Shown one piece after another: positions 6,038 to 12,653 of a stretch of DNA of 17,906 nucleotides (within the stretch, counting starts at the first letter, position 1; each line of letters begins with the position of its first letter). The translations under genes and the position numbers were made by a program. Origin of the DNA: Candidatus Nomurabacteria bacterium (GTDB lineage: Bacteria > Patescibacteriota > Minisyncoccia > Phycocordibacterales > CSBR16-119); contig SKGB01000059.1 of the NCBI GenBank assembly GCA_007117675.1, positions 1 through 17,906 of the forward strand, given 5' to 3'. The notes under the pieces were generated by a model. That model had not been told where the DNA came from. It saw only the letters and a list, made by a program, of their open reading frames with translations, and made no database searches.

Positions 6038-6715
6038 ATGTCACACTCTTGGGAACGGGAATATACAAACCCCACATTTATTTCAAAGGATCCTAAACCA
6101 AAAGAGGATTTTTTTAAGTTTGTGGATTGGCTTCGGAAAAAAGAAAAAGTATCTCTCGAAGGTTTGCACGGGCTTGATTTAGGATGTGGTACGGGTCGGC
6201 ACGCATTCCACCTAGCAGATCGTTTTGATATGAAAATGTGTGCGATTGATTTTTCAAAAAATGCCATTTCTTTTGCACAAGCTCATGCGCCACATGAACA
6301 TGTGGCATATTGTGTAGGGAGTATTGGTGACACGTTTCCTGTGGTAAATGATTCGATAGATGTTGCACTTGATATTATGTCTTCGTTTGCCTTGTCTTCA
6401 AAAGAGCGACTTGTATATCTCGGAGAGCTTGCTCGGACAATAAAAAAGGGAGGGTATTTGTATCTTCGGACACTGGCGCGCGAAGGTGACGACAATGCAA
6501 AATTCCTCATCAAGAACAATCCTGGGCCTGATGAAAACTCATACATACACCCGACACTAGGGAGTCCAGAAACTGTTTTCTCGAAAGGTGATATGGAGAG
6601 ACTCTACGGGTCATATTTTGAAATTAAACATATTAGTAAAAAAACAGGATATCAGAAATTTAGCGGACAATCCTATAAACGGCAATACTGGAATGTGTAT
6701 TTACAAAAAAAGTAA
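6038..6715 (+). CDS. Class I SAM-dependent methyltransferase, substrate unknown
   Basis: A 225-residue Rossmann-fold methyltransferase, probably soluble. Motif I is GLDLGCGTGRH (45-55), the SAM ribose-binding acid is D71 (AIDFSKNAI), and motif IV lies at about 107-116 (IDVALDIMSS). A post-I helix and beta strand (GGYLYLRTL, 138-146) follow. The layout fits the broad small-molecule group (Methyltransf_11/25, TehB-like); the substrate cannot be told from sequence. The N-terminus (SWEREY then NPTFISKDPKPKEDFFKF) looks like a substrate cap and supports the start at 6038. That start is only four bases beyond tRNA-Thr, leaving no room for a ribosome-binding site: RNase Z-type cleavage of the joint transcript would leave a near-leaderless mRNA. 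It ends in TAA before a weak terminator. Confidence 0.9.
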   Translation: MSHSWEREYTNPTFISKDPKPKEDFFKFVDWLRKKEKVSLEGLHGLDLGCGTGRHAFHLADRFDMKMCAIDFSKNAISFAQAHAPHEHVAYCVGSIGDTFPVVNDSIDVALDIMSSFALSSKERLVYLGELARTIKKGGYLYLRTLAREGDDNAKFLIKNNPGPDENSYIHPTLGSPETVFSKGDMERLYGSYFEIKHISKKTGYQKFSGQSYKRQYWNVYLQKK

Positions 6716-6748
6716 TTTACTACTCATTAAAAACACACATAGGGGTCC

Positions 6749-6770
6749 AGCATAGATGCTTATTTTTTTG
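6749..6770 (+). terminator. Weak terminator after the methyltransferase gene
   Basis: A short AGCAT/ATGCT stem (6749-6760) with a tiny loop is followed by TATTTTTTT. The stem is weak, so termination may be partial. The T-run overlaps the -35 region of the next promoter (6768-6773). Confidence 0.4.
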
Positions 6771-6796
6771 CTTTTTCCAGCACACTTCGGCATAAT
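6768..6796 (+). promoter_or_regulatory. Promoter of prfB
   Basis: TTGCTT (6768-6773), a 17-base spacer and CATAAT (6791-6796). Seven bases after the -10 is 6803, the G of the GTG start, so the mRNA would be exactly leaderless. Confidence 0.6.
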
Positions 6797-6802
6797 GGTT
6801 TT

Positions 6803-7666
6803 GTGAATAAAGAAGAACTCCAAAAAGAAATAGAAAGACTTGAGGGTGAAATGATATCGCCTGATTTTTGGACTGACAAAGACAAGGCTCAAGCGACTAT
6901 CAAAAAAATTCAAGAACTCAAAGATGAATTCGCTGGAGTGGGAAAGTACGACAAGCTCGGAGCTGTGGTTACTATTTTTGCGGGGGTGGGAGGAGACGAT
7001 GCGGAAGATTTTGTGGCAATTCTTTACAAAATGTATTCAAAATATTGTGACGCAAAAAACTGGCATCAAAATATTCTTAACGAAAGCCAAAACAACAATG
7101 GCGGATACAGAAGTATTACGATTGAAATTCCAAACAAAAATTCTTATGGGACCTTGAAAAACGAATCGGGGGTTCACAGGCTTGTTCGTATTTCTCCTTT
7201 TAATGCACAAGGAAAACGACAAACCTCTTTTGCGATGGTGGAAGTTGTTCCGCTTTTGGAAGACGCTGAGGCTGTGGTTTTGGACGAAAAAGATTTAAAG
7301 ATAGAGTTTGCAAAATCAGGCGGAGCAGGAGGGCAAAATGTGAACAAGAGAGAAACGGCGGTGCGGATTGTGCATGTTCCGACAAACCTTTCTGCGGGCT
7401 GTCAGAGTGAACGAAGTCAGGAAGCAAACAGAGAAAAAGCGATGAATCTTTTGAAAGCAAAGCTGGTGAAAAAACAAGAAGAGGATACCAAGCGTCACGC
7501 AGATGGACTTGCGATTTCAAAAACTGTTGAGATTGAGTGGGGGAACCAGATTCGAAACTACGTCTTGCACCCCTACAAGATGGTAAAGGATTTGCGGACG
7601 CTTGTTGAGACGAGTGATGTCGAGGGTGTTTTGGGGGGTGATATAGAAAGATTTTTAGAAGGGTAG
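6803..7666 (+). CDS. prfB: Peptide chain release factor 2, shortened domain 1
   Basis: Reads UAA and UGA in the ribosomal A site and triggers release of the finished peptide. The SPF tripeptide that marks RF2 is at 131-133 (GVHRLVRISPF), and the catalytic GGQ at 176-178 (KSGGAGGQNVNK); the conserved end (NQIRNYVLHPYKMVKDLRT, 248-266) is intact. Length is 287 against about 365 in E. coli. The cut is in domain 1: after an N-terminal helix (PDFWTDKDKAQ, 20-30) the protein passes within 30 residues to the VTIFAGVGGDDAEDF segment, missing roughly 50 residues, and the first 25 or so of E. coli RF2 are absent too. No programmed frameshift site is seen. The start is GTG, chosen because it coincides with the predicted transcription start. 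Ends in TAG, which RF1 must read. Confidence 0.95.
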   Translation: MNKEELQKEIERLEGEMISPDFWTDKDKAQATIKKIQELKDEFAGVGKYDKLGAVVTIFAGVGGDDAEDFVAILYKMYSKYCDAKNWHQNILNESQNNNGGYRSITIEIPNKNSYGTLKNESGVHRLVRISPFNAQGKRQTSFAMVEVVPLLEDAEAVVLDEKDLKIEFAKSGGAGGQNVNKRETAVRIVHVPTNLSAGCQSERSQEANREKAMNLLKAKLVKKQEEDTKRHADGLAISKTVEIEWGNQIRNYVLHPYKMVKDLRTLVETSDVEGVLGGDIERFLEG

Positions 7667-7759
7667 AATTTATTTTATCATTAAACATTGTAGGGTAAGA
7701 AAATTGAGAAAGTGTATTGAAAATGTCTTTTTTTTTGTATTTAACAAAACTCTTCATTT

Positions 7760-7788
7760 TTGATAGAATGGGTTTTCAGCACGATAAT
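7760..7788 (+). promoter_or_regulatory. Promoter of the PheRS gene (decides its start codon)
   Basis: TTGATA (7760-7765), a 17-base spacer and GATAAT (7783-7788) give a start near 7795, about four bases before the ATG at 7799. The first bases of the -35 are the TTG that would be the start of the longest frame, so that TTG is promoter, not codon. A second option overlaps it: TTAACA (7741-7746), 17 bases, TAGAAT (7764-7769) with TG extension, giving a leader of about 23 bases. Confidence 0.6.
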
Positions 7789-7798
7789 CCTAGTATAT

Positions 7799-8935
7799 AT
7801 GGAAATTAAAATTGAAACACAACAAGATATACAATTACGTAAAGATATAGAAAAAAGAGATGACACAGAAGCTGTGCGTATTAAGCGGTACCTACACATG
7901 TCAGACCTTTCACGCAAGGAAGGTAACCCTATTTATGAGATTGTAAAACGGGTGCAAGAAGTGCCTGCACTTTCAGGTCTTGATGTGATCGAGATCCCAG
8001 AAATTGTGCCGGTGGATATTACCTTTGACCTCTTTGATTTTCCTGCCGACCATGTGGCTCGTAGCACATCAGACACGTACTATGTGGACAATACTCATAT
8101 TTTGCGAACACACAATACTGTTTCGTGGTATTATTATTTTCATAATGAAGAAATTATTGAGCGTGCAAAGCGAAAAGAACATTTAGGAGCACTTTGTTTT
8201 GGAAAGGTGTACCGAAAAGATGAAATCGACAGACGACACATGAATGTTTTTCATCAAATCGATGGCTGGAAACTTATCCCAAATGAAGAAGGTGTGATGC
8301 CTCTTGATGAACTTAAAAGGGTGTTGTCAGAAATTGTTGAGACGGTCTTTGGGAAAGAAACAGAGTATCGATTTTTGGATGATAATTTTCCCTATACCGA
8401 TCCTTCAACACAAATTGAAGTAAAGGTTCATGGAGAATGGGTGGAGATTTTGGGGGCGGGAATGGTAAAGCCGTCTGTTCTCAAAAAAATGGGGATCGAA
8501 GGCTACAATGGCTGGGCTTTTGGTTTTGGTTTGGAACGACTTGCCATGCTTTCGATGGAACTTCCTGATATTCGACTACTTTGGTCAAATGATGAGCGTG
8601 TTACAAAACAACTTGTTTTGGGGCAAAAGTTTGAAGAGGTGAGTAAGTATCCTCCGGTGATTAGAGATATTTCTTTTGTGGTTCCAAAAGATACCTTTCA
8701 ACCAAACAACTACTTTGACCTTGTTCGAGATGTTGTTGGTGAGGGTGTGATAGAAGAAATGGCTCTTATTGATGAATATGAAAATGATGATAAATTTGGA
8801 GTTGGTAATAAAAGTTTTGCATACAGAATAATATATCGATCTCTTGATAAAACATTTACCGATGAAGAGGTTAATGAACTTCATAAAAAATTAGAGCAGG
8901 AAACTGAAAAAACATATAAGGGAATCATACGATAA
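7799..8935 (+). CDS. pheS: Single-chain, mitochondrial-type phenylalanyl-tRNA synthetase
   Basis: Charges tRNA-Phe with phenylalanine. The 378 residues combine a class II catalytic core (motif 1 about 79-97; ILRTHNT 101-107; motif 2 134-156 with R139 in VYRKDEID; motif 3 GFGLERLAM 242-250) with a C-terminal ferredoxin-fold anticodon-binding domain (about 278-378: SKYPPVIRDISFVV, then ALIDEY, SFAYRIIYRS and FTDEEVNELH). Most bacteria carry that last domain on the beta subunit PheT. From memory the order and wording (HGEWVEILG, GWAFGFGLERLAM, SKYPPVIRDISF) follow human mitochondrial FARS2. The long N-terminal coiled coil of bacterial PheS is absent, as are the PheT editing domains, so proofreading of Tyr-tRNA(Phe) should be lacking. 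ATG 7799 is chosen over TTG 7760, which is a -35 box. A terminator follows directly, so no pheT is co-transcribed. Confidence 0.93.
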   Translation: MEIKIETQQDIQLRKDIEKRDDTEAVRIKRYLHMSDLSRKEGNPIYEIVKRVQEVPALSGLDVIEIPEIVPVDITFDLFDFPADHVARSTSDTYYVDNTHILRTHNTVSWYYYFHNEEIIERAKRKEHLGALCFGKVYRKDEIDRRHMNVFHQIDGWKLIPNEEGVMPLDELKRVLSEIVETVFGKETEYRFLDDNFPYTDPSTQIEVKVHGEWVEILGAGMVKPSVLKKMGIEGYNGWAFGFGLERLAMLSMELPDIRLLWSNDERVTKQLVLGQKFEEVSKYPPVIRDISFVVPKDTFQPNNYFDLVRDVVGEGVIEEMALIDEYENDDKFGVGNKSFAYRIIYRSLDKTFTDEEVNELHKKLEQETEKTYKGIIR

Positions 8936-8971
8936 ACAAAAGCCATGCCACCTAGGTGGCATGGCTTTTGT
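8936..8971. terminator. Hairpin terminator at the axis of the inverted repeat
   Basis: Directly after the pheS TAA, AACAAAAGCCATGCCACC is followed by its exact complement, with CCTAGG at the centre and T-runs on either side. It is a good two-way intrinsic terminator. It is also the axis of the whole window: in the genome the true sequence probably leaves the palindrome just after this hairpin, and the contig folds back here. Confidence 0.85.
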
Positions 8972-10108
8972 TTATCGTATGATTCCCTTATATGTTTTTT
9001 CAGTTTCCTGCTCTAATTTTTTATGAAGTTCATTAACCTCTTCATCGGTAAATGTTTTATCAAGAGATCGATATATTATTCTGTATGCAAAACTTTTATT
9101 ACCAACTCCAAATTTATCATCATTTTCATATTCATCAATAAGAGCCATTTCTTCTATCACACCCTCACCAACAACATCTCGAACAAGGTCAAAGTAGTTG
9201 TTTGGTTGAAAGGTATCTTTTGGAACCACAAAAGAAATATCTCTAATCACCGGAGGATACTTACTCACCTCTTCAAACTTTTGCCCCAAAACAAGTTGTT
9301 TTGTAACACGCTCATCATTTGACCAAAGTAGTCGAATATCAGGAAGTTCCATCGAAAGCATGGCAAGTCGTTCCAAACCAAAACCAAAAGCCCAGCCATT
9401 GTAGCCTTCGATCCCCATTTTTTTGAGAACAGACGGCTTTACCATTCCCGCCCCCAAAATCTCCACCCATTCTCCATGAACCTTTACTTCAATTTGTGTT
9501 GAAGGATCGGTATAGGGAAAATTATCATCCAAAAATCGATACTCTGTTTCTTTCCCAAAGACCGTCTCAACAATTTCTGACAACACCCTTTTAAGTTCAT
9601 CAAGAGGCATCACACCTTCTTCATTTGGGATAAGTTTCCAGCCATCGATTTGATGAAAAACATTCATGTGTCGTCTGTCGATTTCATCTTTTCGGTACAC
9701 CTTTCCAAAACAAAGTGCTCCTAAATGTTCTTTTCGCTTTGCACGCTCAATAATTTCTTCATTATGAAAATAATAATACCACGAAACAGTATTGTGTGTT
9801 CGCAAAATATGAGTATTGTCCACATAGTACGTGTCTGATGTGCTACGAGCCACATGGTCGGCAGGAAAATCAAAGAGGTCAAAGGTAATATCCACCGGCA
9901 CAATTTCTGGGATCTCGATCACATCAAGACCTGAAAGTGCAGGCACTTCTTGCACCCGTTTTACAATCTCATAAATAGGGTTACCTTCCTTGCGTGAAAG
10001 GTCTGACATGTGTAGGTACCGCTTAATACGCACAGCTTCTGTGTCATCTCTTTTTTCTATATCTTTACGTAATTGTATATCTTGTTGTGTTTCAATTTTA
10101 ATTTCCAT
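8972..10108 (-). CDS. pheS: Single-chain phenylalanyl-tRNA synthetase (mirror copy)
   Basis: Residue-for-residue copy of the gene at 7799-8935: class II core plus C-terminal ferredoxin-fold anticodon-binding domain, 378 residues from the ATG at 10106-10108. It converges tail to tail on the first copy with only the shared hairpin between them. An exact duplicate here is best read as the fold-back, not as a paralogue. Confidence 0.9.
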   Translation of the reverse strand: MEIKIETQQDIQLRKDIEKRDDTEAVRIKRYLHMSDLSRKEGNPIYEIVKRVQEVPALSGLDVIEIPEIVPVDITFDLFDFPADHVARSTSDTYYVDNTHILRTHNTVSWYYYFHNEEIIERAKRKEHLGALCFGKVYRKDEIDRRHMNVFHQIDGWKLIPNEEGVMPLDELKRVLSEIVETVFGKETEYRFLDDNFPYTDPSTQIEVKVHGEWVEILGAGMVKPSVLKKMGIEGYNGWAFGFGLERLAMLSMELPDIRLLWSNDERVTKQLVLGQKFEEVSKYPPVIRDISFVVPKDTFQPNNYFDLVRDVVGEGVIEEMALIDEYENDDKFGVGNKSFAYRIIYRSLDKTFTDEEVNELHKKLEQETEKTYKGIIR

Positions 10109-10118
10109 ATATACTAGG

Positions 10119-10147
10119 ATTATCGTGCTGAAAACCCATTCTATCAA
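10119..10147 (-). promoter_or_regulatory. PheRS promoter (mirror copy)
   Basis: TTGATA, 17 bases, GATAAT on the minus strand, in mirror of 7760-7788. Confidence 0.55.
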
Positions 10148-10240
10148 AAATGAAGAGTTTTGTTAAATACAAAAAAAAAGACATTTTCAATACACTTTCT
10201 CAATTTTCTTACCCTACAATGTTTAATGATAAAATAAATT

Positions 10241-11104
10241 CTACCCTTCTAAAAATCTTTCTATATCACCCCCCAAAACACCCTCGACATCACTCGTCTC
10301 AACAAGCGTCCGCAAATCCTTTACCATCTTGTAGGGGTGCAAGACGTAGTTTCGAATCTGGTTCCCCCACTCAATCTCAACAGTTTTTGAAATCGCAAGT
10401 CCATCTGCGTGACGCTTGGTATCCTCTTCTTGTTTTTTCACCAGCTTTGCTTTCAAAAGATTCATCGCTTTTTCTCTGTTTGCTTCCTGACTTCGTTCAC
10501 TCTGACAGCCCGCAGAAAGGTTTGTCGGAACATGCACAATCCGCACCGCCGTTTCTCTCTTGTTCACATTTTGCCCTCCTGCTCCGCCTGATTTTGCAAA
10601 CTCTATCTTTAAATCTTTTTCGTCCAAAACCACAGCCTCAGCGTCTTCCAAAAGCGGAACAACTTCCACCATCGCAAAAGAGGTTTGTCGTTTTCCTTGT
10701 GCATTAAAAGGAGAAATACGAACAAGCCTGTGAACCCCCGATTCGTTTTTCAAGGTCCCATAAGAATTTTTGTTTGGAATTTCAATCGTAATACTTCTGT
10801 ATCCGCCATTGTTGTTTTGGCTTTCGTTAAGAATATTTTGATGCCAGTTTTTTGCGTCACAATATTTTGAATACATTTTGTAAAGAATTGCCACAAAATC
10901 TTCCGCATCGTCTCCTCCCACCCCCGCAAAAATAGTAACCACAGCTCCGAGCTTGTCGTACTTTCCCACTCCAGCGAATTCATCTTTGAGTTCTTGAATT
11001 TTTTTGATAGTCGCTTGAGCCTTGTCTTTGTCAGTCCAAAAATCAGGCGATATCATTTCACCCTCAAGTCTTTCTATTTCTTTTTGGAGTTCTTCTTTAT
11101 TCAC
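10241..11104 (-). CDS. prfB: Peptide chain release factor 2 (mirror copy)
   Basis: Identical to 6803-7666, with GTG start, SPF and GGQ motifs and the short domain 1 (287 residues). Confidence 0.93.
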   Translation of the reverse strand: MNKEELQKEIERLEGEMISPDFWTDKDKAQATIKKIQELKDEFAGVGKYDKLGAVVTIFAGVGGDDAEDFVAILYKMYSKYCDAKNWHQNILNESQNNNGGYRSITIEIPNKNSYGTLKNESGVHRLVRISPFNAQGKRQTSFAMVEVVPLLEDAEAVVLDEKDLKIEFAKSGGAGGQNVNKRETAVRIVHVPTNLSAGCQSERSQEANREKAMNLLKAKLVKKQEEDTKRHADGLAISKTVEIEWGNQIRNYVLHPYKMVKDLRTLVETSDVEGVLGGDIERFLEG

Positions 11105-11110
11105 AAAACC

Positions 11111-11139
11111 ATTATGCCGAAGTGTGCTGGAAAAAGCAA
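11111..11139 (-). promoter_or_regulatory. prfB promoter (mirror copy)
   Basis: TTGCTT, 17 bases, CATAAT on the minus strand; start site predicted at the GTG. Confidence 0.55.
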
Positions 11140-11158
11140 AAAAATAAGCATCTATGCT
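11137..11158 (-). terminator. Weak terminator after methyltransferase (mirror copy)
   Basis: AGCAT/ATGCT stem and T-run on the minus strand, in mirror of 6749-6770. Confidence 0.4.
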
Positions 11159-11191
11159 GGACCCCTATGTGTGTTTTTAATGAGTAGTAAA

Positions 11192-11869
11192 TTACTTTTT
11201 TTGTAAATACACATTCCAGTATTGCCGTTTATAGGATTGTCCGCTAAATTTCTGATATCCTGTTTTTTTACTAATATGTTTAATTTCAAAATATGACCCG
11301 TAGAGTCTCTCCATATCACCTTTCGAGAAAACAGTTTCTGGACTCCCTAGTGTCGGGTGTATGTATGAGTTTTCATCAGGCCCAGGATTGTTCTTGATGA
11401 GGAATTTTGCATTGTCGTCACCTTCGCGCGCCAGTGTCCGAAGATACAAATACCCTCCCTTTTTTATTGTCCGAGCAAGCTCTCCGAGATATACAAGTCG
11501 CTCTTTTGAAGACAAGGCAAACGAAGACATAATATCAAGTGCAACATCTATCGAATCATTTACCACAGGAAACGTGTCACCAATACTCCCTACACAATAT
11601 GCCACATGTTCATGTGGCGCATGAGCTTGTGCAAAAGAAATGGCATTTTTTGAAAAATCAATCGCACACATTTTCATATCAAAACGATCTGCTAGGTGGA
11701 ATGCGTGCCGACCCGTACCACATCCTAAATCAAGCCCGTGCAAACCTTCGAGAGATACTTTTTCTTTTTTCCGAAGCCAATCCACAAACTTAAAAAAATC
11801 CTCTTTTGGTTTAGGATCCTTTGAAATAAATGTGGGGTTTGTATATTCCCGTTCCCAAGAGTGTGACAT
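11192..11869 (-). CDS. Class I SAM-dependent methyltransferase (mirror copy)
   Basis: Identical to 6038-6715 (225 residues, GLDLGCGTGRH motif), starting four bases after the mirrored tRNA-Thr. Confidence 0.88.
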   Translation of the reverse strand: MSHSWEREYTNPTFISKDPKPKEDFFKFVDWLRKKEKVSLEGLHGLDLGCGTGRHAFHLADRFDMKMCAIDFSKNAISFAQAHAPHEHVAYCVGSIGDTFPVVNDSIDVALDIMSSFALSSKERLVYLGELARTIKKGGYLYLRTLAREGDDNAKFLIKNNPGPDENSYIHPTLGSPETVFSKGDMERLYGSYFEIKHISKKTGYQKFSGQSYKRQYWNVYLQKK

Positions 11870-11873
11870 AAGG

Positions 11874-11946
11874 AGCCAATGGGCGGGATTGAACCGCCGA
11901 CCTCTCCCTTACCATGGGAGTGCTCTACCGACTGAGCTACATTGGC
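11874..11946 (-). tRNA. tRNA-Thr (GGT) (mirror copy)
   Basis: Same cloverleaf as 5961-6033. Confidence 0.93.
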
Positions 11947-11966
11947 AAAACTCTAGTAATATTTGC

Positions 11967-11995
11967 ATGGTAGCCTATTTATATATTTTTTTCAA
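11967..11995 (-). promoter_or_regulatory. tRNA-Thr promoter (mirror copy)
   Basis: TTGAAA, 17 bases, TACCAT on the minus strand. Confidence 0.45.
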
Positions 11996-12013
11996 CGAAC
12001 AAGGTTTCTTAAT

Positions 12014-12041
12014 TTGCGTTTTACACAAAATATGATATAGT
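12014..12041 (+). promoter_or_regulatory. tRNA array promoter (mirror copy)
   Basis: TTGCGT (12014-12019), 16 bases, TATAGT (12036-12041) with TG extension, here readable on the plus strand. Confidence 0.45.
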
Positions 12042-12092
12042 ATTTGACGTATTTAACATATAAATTAAACAGTGAAATTTGTTTGAAAATAT

Positions 12093-12163
12093 AGCGGGAT
12101 AGAGAAGTGGTATCTCGTCAGGCTCATAACCTGAAGACTCTGGTTCGAATCCAGATCCCGCAA
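12093..12163 (+). tRNA. Initiator tRNA-fMet (CAT) (mirror copy)
   Basis: Same gene as 5744-5814, with A1-A72 and A29-T41, read here on the plus strand. Confidence 0.92.
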
Positions 12164-12189
12164 CAACGCGAGGTTTAATTCAATCTTTT

Positions 12190-12206
12190 AGTGACCACAT
12201 AAGTGA
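12190..12206 (+). repeat. Spacer repeat, copy 1 (mirror copy)
   Basis: AGTGACCACATAAGTGA after tRNA-fMet; mirror of 5701-5717. Confidence 0.55.
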
Positions 12207-12246
12207 ACACTTCAAGTTTTGAATCCAAATCTCGCAAACAATGCGA
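12205..12246 (+). pseudogene. Decayed 3' half of initiator tRNA (mirror copy)
   Basis: Mirror of 5661-5702: degenerate T arm and acceptor strand, with likeness continuing nine bases past the tRNA end. Confidence 0.62.
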
Positions 12247-12306
12247 TTTTCATAAGATCACACAAATAGGGAGTGACACCCCAAAAGTGCCTCTCCCATA
12301 GAAGAC

Positions 12307-12380
12307 GTCGGGGTAGCTCAGATGGTTAGAGCGCAGCACTCATAACGCTGAGGTCGTGGGTTCAATCCCCACCCTCGACA
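12307..12380 (+). tRNA. tRNA with CAT anticodon, Met or Ile2 (mirror copy)
   Basis: Same gene as 5527-5600. Confidence 0.9.
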
Positions 12381-12382
12381 CA

Positions 12383-12401
12383 AGTGACAACATATAAGTG
12401 A
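12383..12401 (+). repeat. Spacer repeat, copy 2 (mirror copy)
   Basis: AGTGACAACATATAAGTGA after the CAT tRNA; mirror of 5506-5524. Confidence 0.55.
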
Positions 12402-12444
12402 ATATGCTAATATAGTGTCACCCAATATTGCAGTACATACATCA

Positions 12445-12496
12445 TGCGATCATAGCTCAACTCAAAGATGTAAAGAGCGAGCACCCGCCTAGGCGA
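12445..12496 (+). pseudogene. Decayed 5' half of tRNA-Asp (mirror copy)
   Basis: Mirror of 5411-5462; D-stem and anticodon-stem likeness to the intact tRNA-Asp at 12538, interrupted by 16 foreign bases. Confidence 0.72.
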
Positions 12497-12537
12497 ACAA
12501 GTACTGTGGAAAATAAAATATTAAGGAAAATAATTAT

Positions 12538-12611
12538 GCGGTCGTAGCTCAACTGGTTAGAGCACCCGCCTGTCACGCGGGAGGTTGCCGGTTCAAGTCC
12601 GGTCGACCGCG
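12538..12611 (+). tRNA. tRNA-Asp (GTC) (mirror copy)
   Basis: Same cloverleaf as 5296-5369. Confidence 0.93.
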
Positions 12612-12620
12612 CATAATAAT

Positions 12621-12653
12621 CTAAAAGACCCTAGAATTTCTAGGGTCTTTTAG
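12621..12653. terminator. Two-way terminator (mirror copy)
   Basis: Mirror of 5254-5286: 16-base-pair stem with one central base, between tRNA-Asp and the membrane protein gene. Confidence 0.85.

Larger units (their letters stand above)
1..8953. repeat. Left arm of window-wide perfect inverted repeat
   Basis: This half reads, reversed and complemented, as bases 8954-17906. The first and last bases of the window mirror each other, the window length is exactly twice the arm, and all genes, tRNAs, spacers and decayed tRNA fragments recur at position 17907 minus x. There is no spacer at the axis. This is seen directly in stretches compared by eye at the ends, the axis and the tRNA region, and in the identical mirrored translations. 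An assembly or amplification fold-back is the likely cause. Confidence 0.97.

Noticed and set aside
5872..6267. Open frame of 131 codons on the minus strand across tRNA-Thr
   Set aside because: Its middle (AGLNRRPLPYHGSALPTELH) is the familiar translation of an antisense tRNA, and the rest is antisense to the methyltransferase gene.
6768..6900. Programmed frameshift in prfB as in E. coli
   Set aside because: No in-frame UGA with a slippery CTT and upstream Shine-Dalgarno is visible; the GTG start lies at the predicted transcription start.
7200..7757. Open frame of 185 codons on the minus strand opposite prfB (and its mirror at 10150-10707)
   Set aside because: It runs antisense to prfB, its composition (Pro, Ser, His-rich) is typical of a shadow frame, and it has no recognisable motif.
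7760..7798. N-terminal extension of PheRS from TTG 7760
   Set aside because: The TTG is part of a -35 hexamer with a correctly spaced -10 before ATG 7799.
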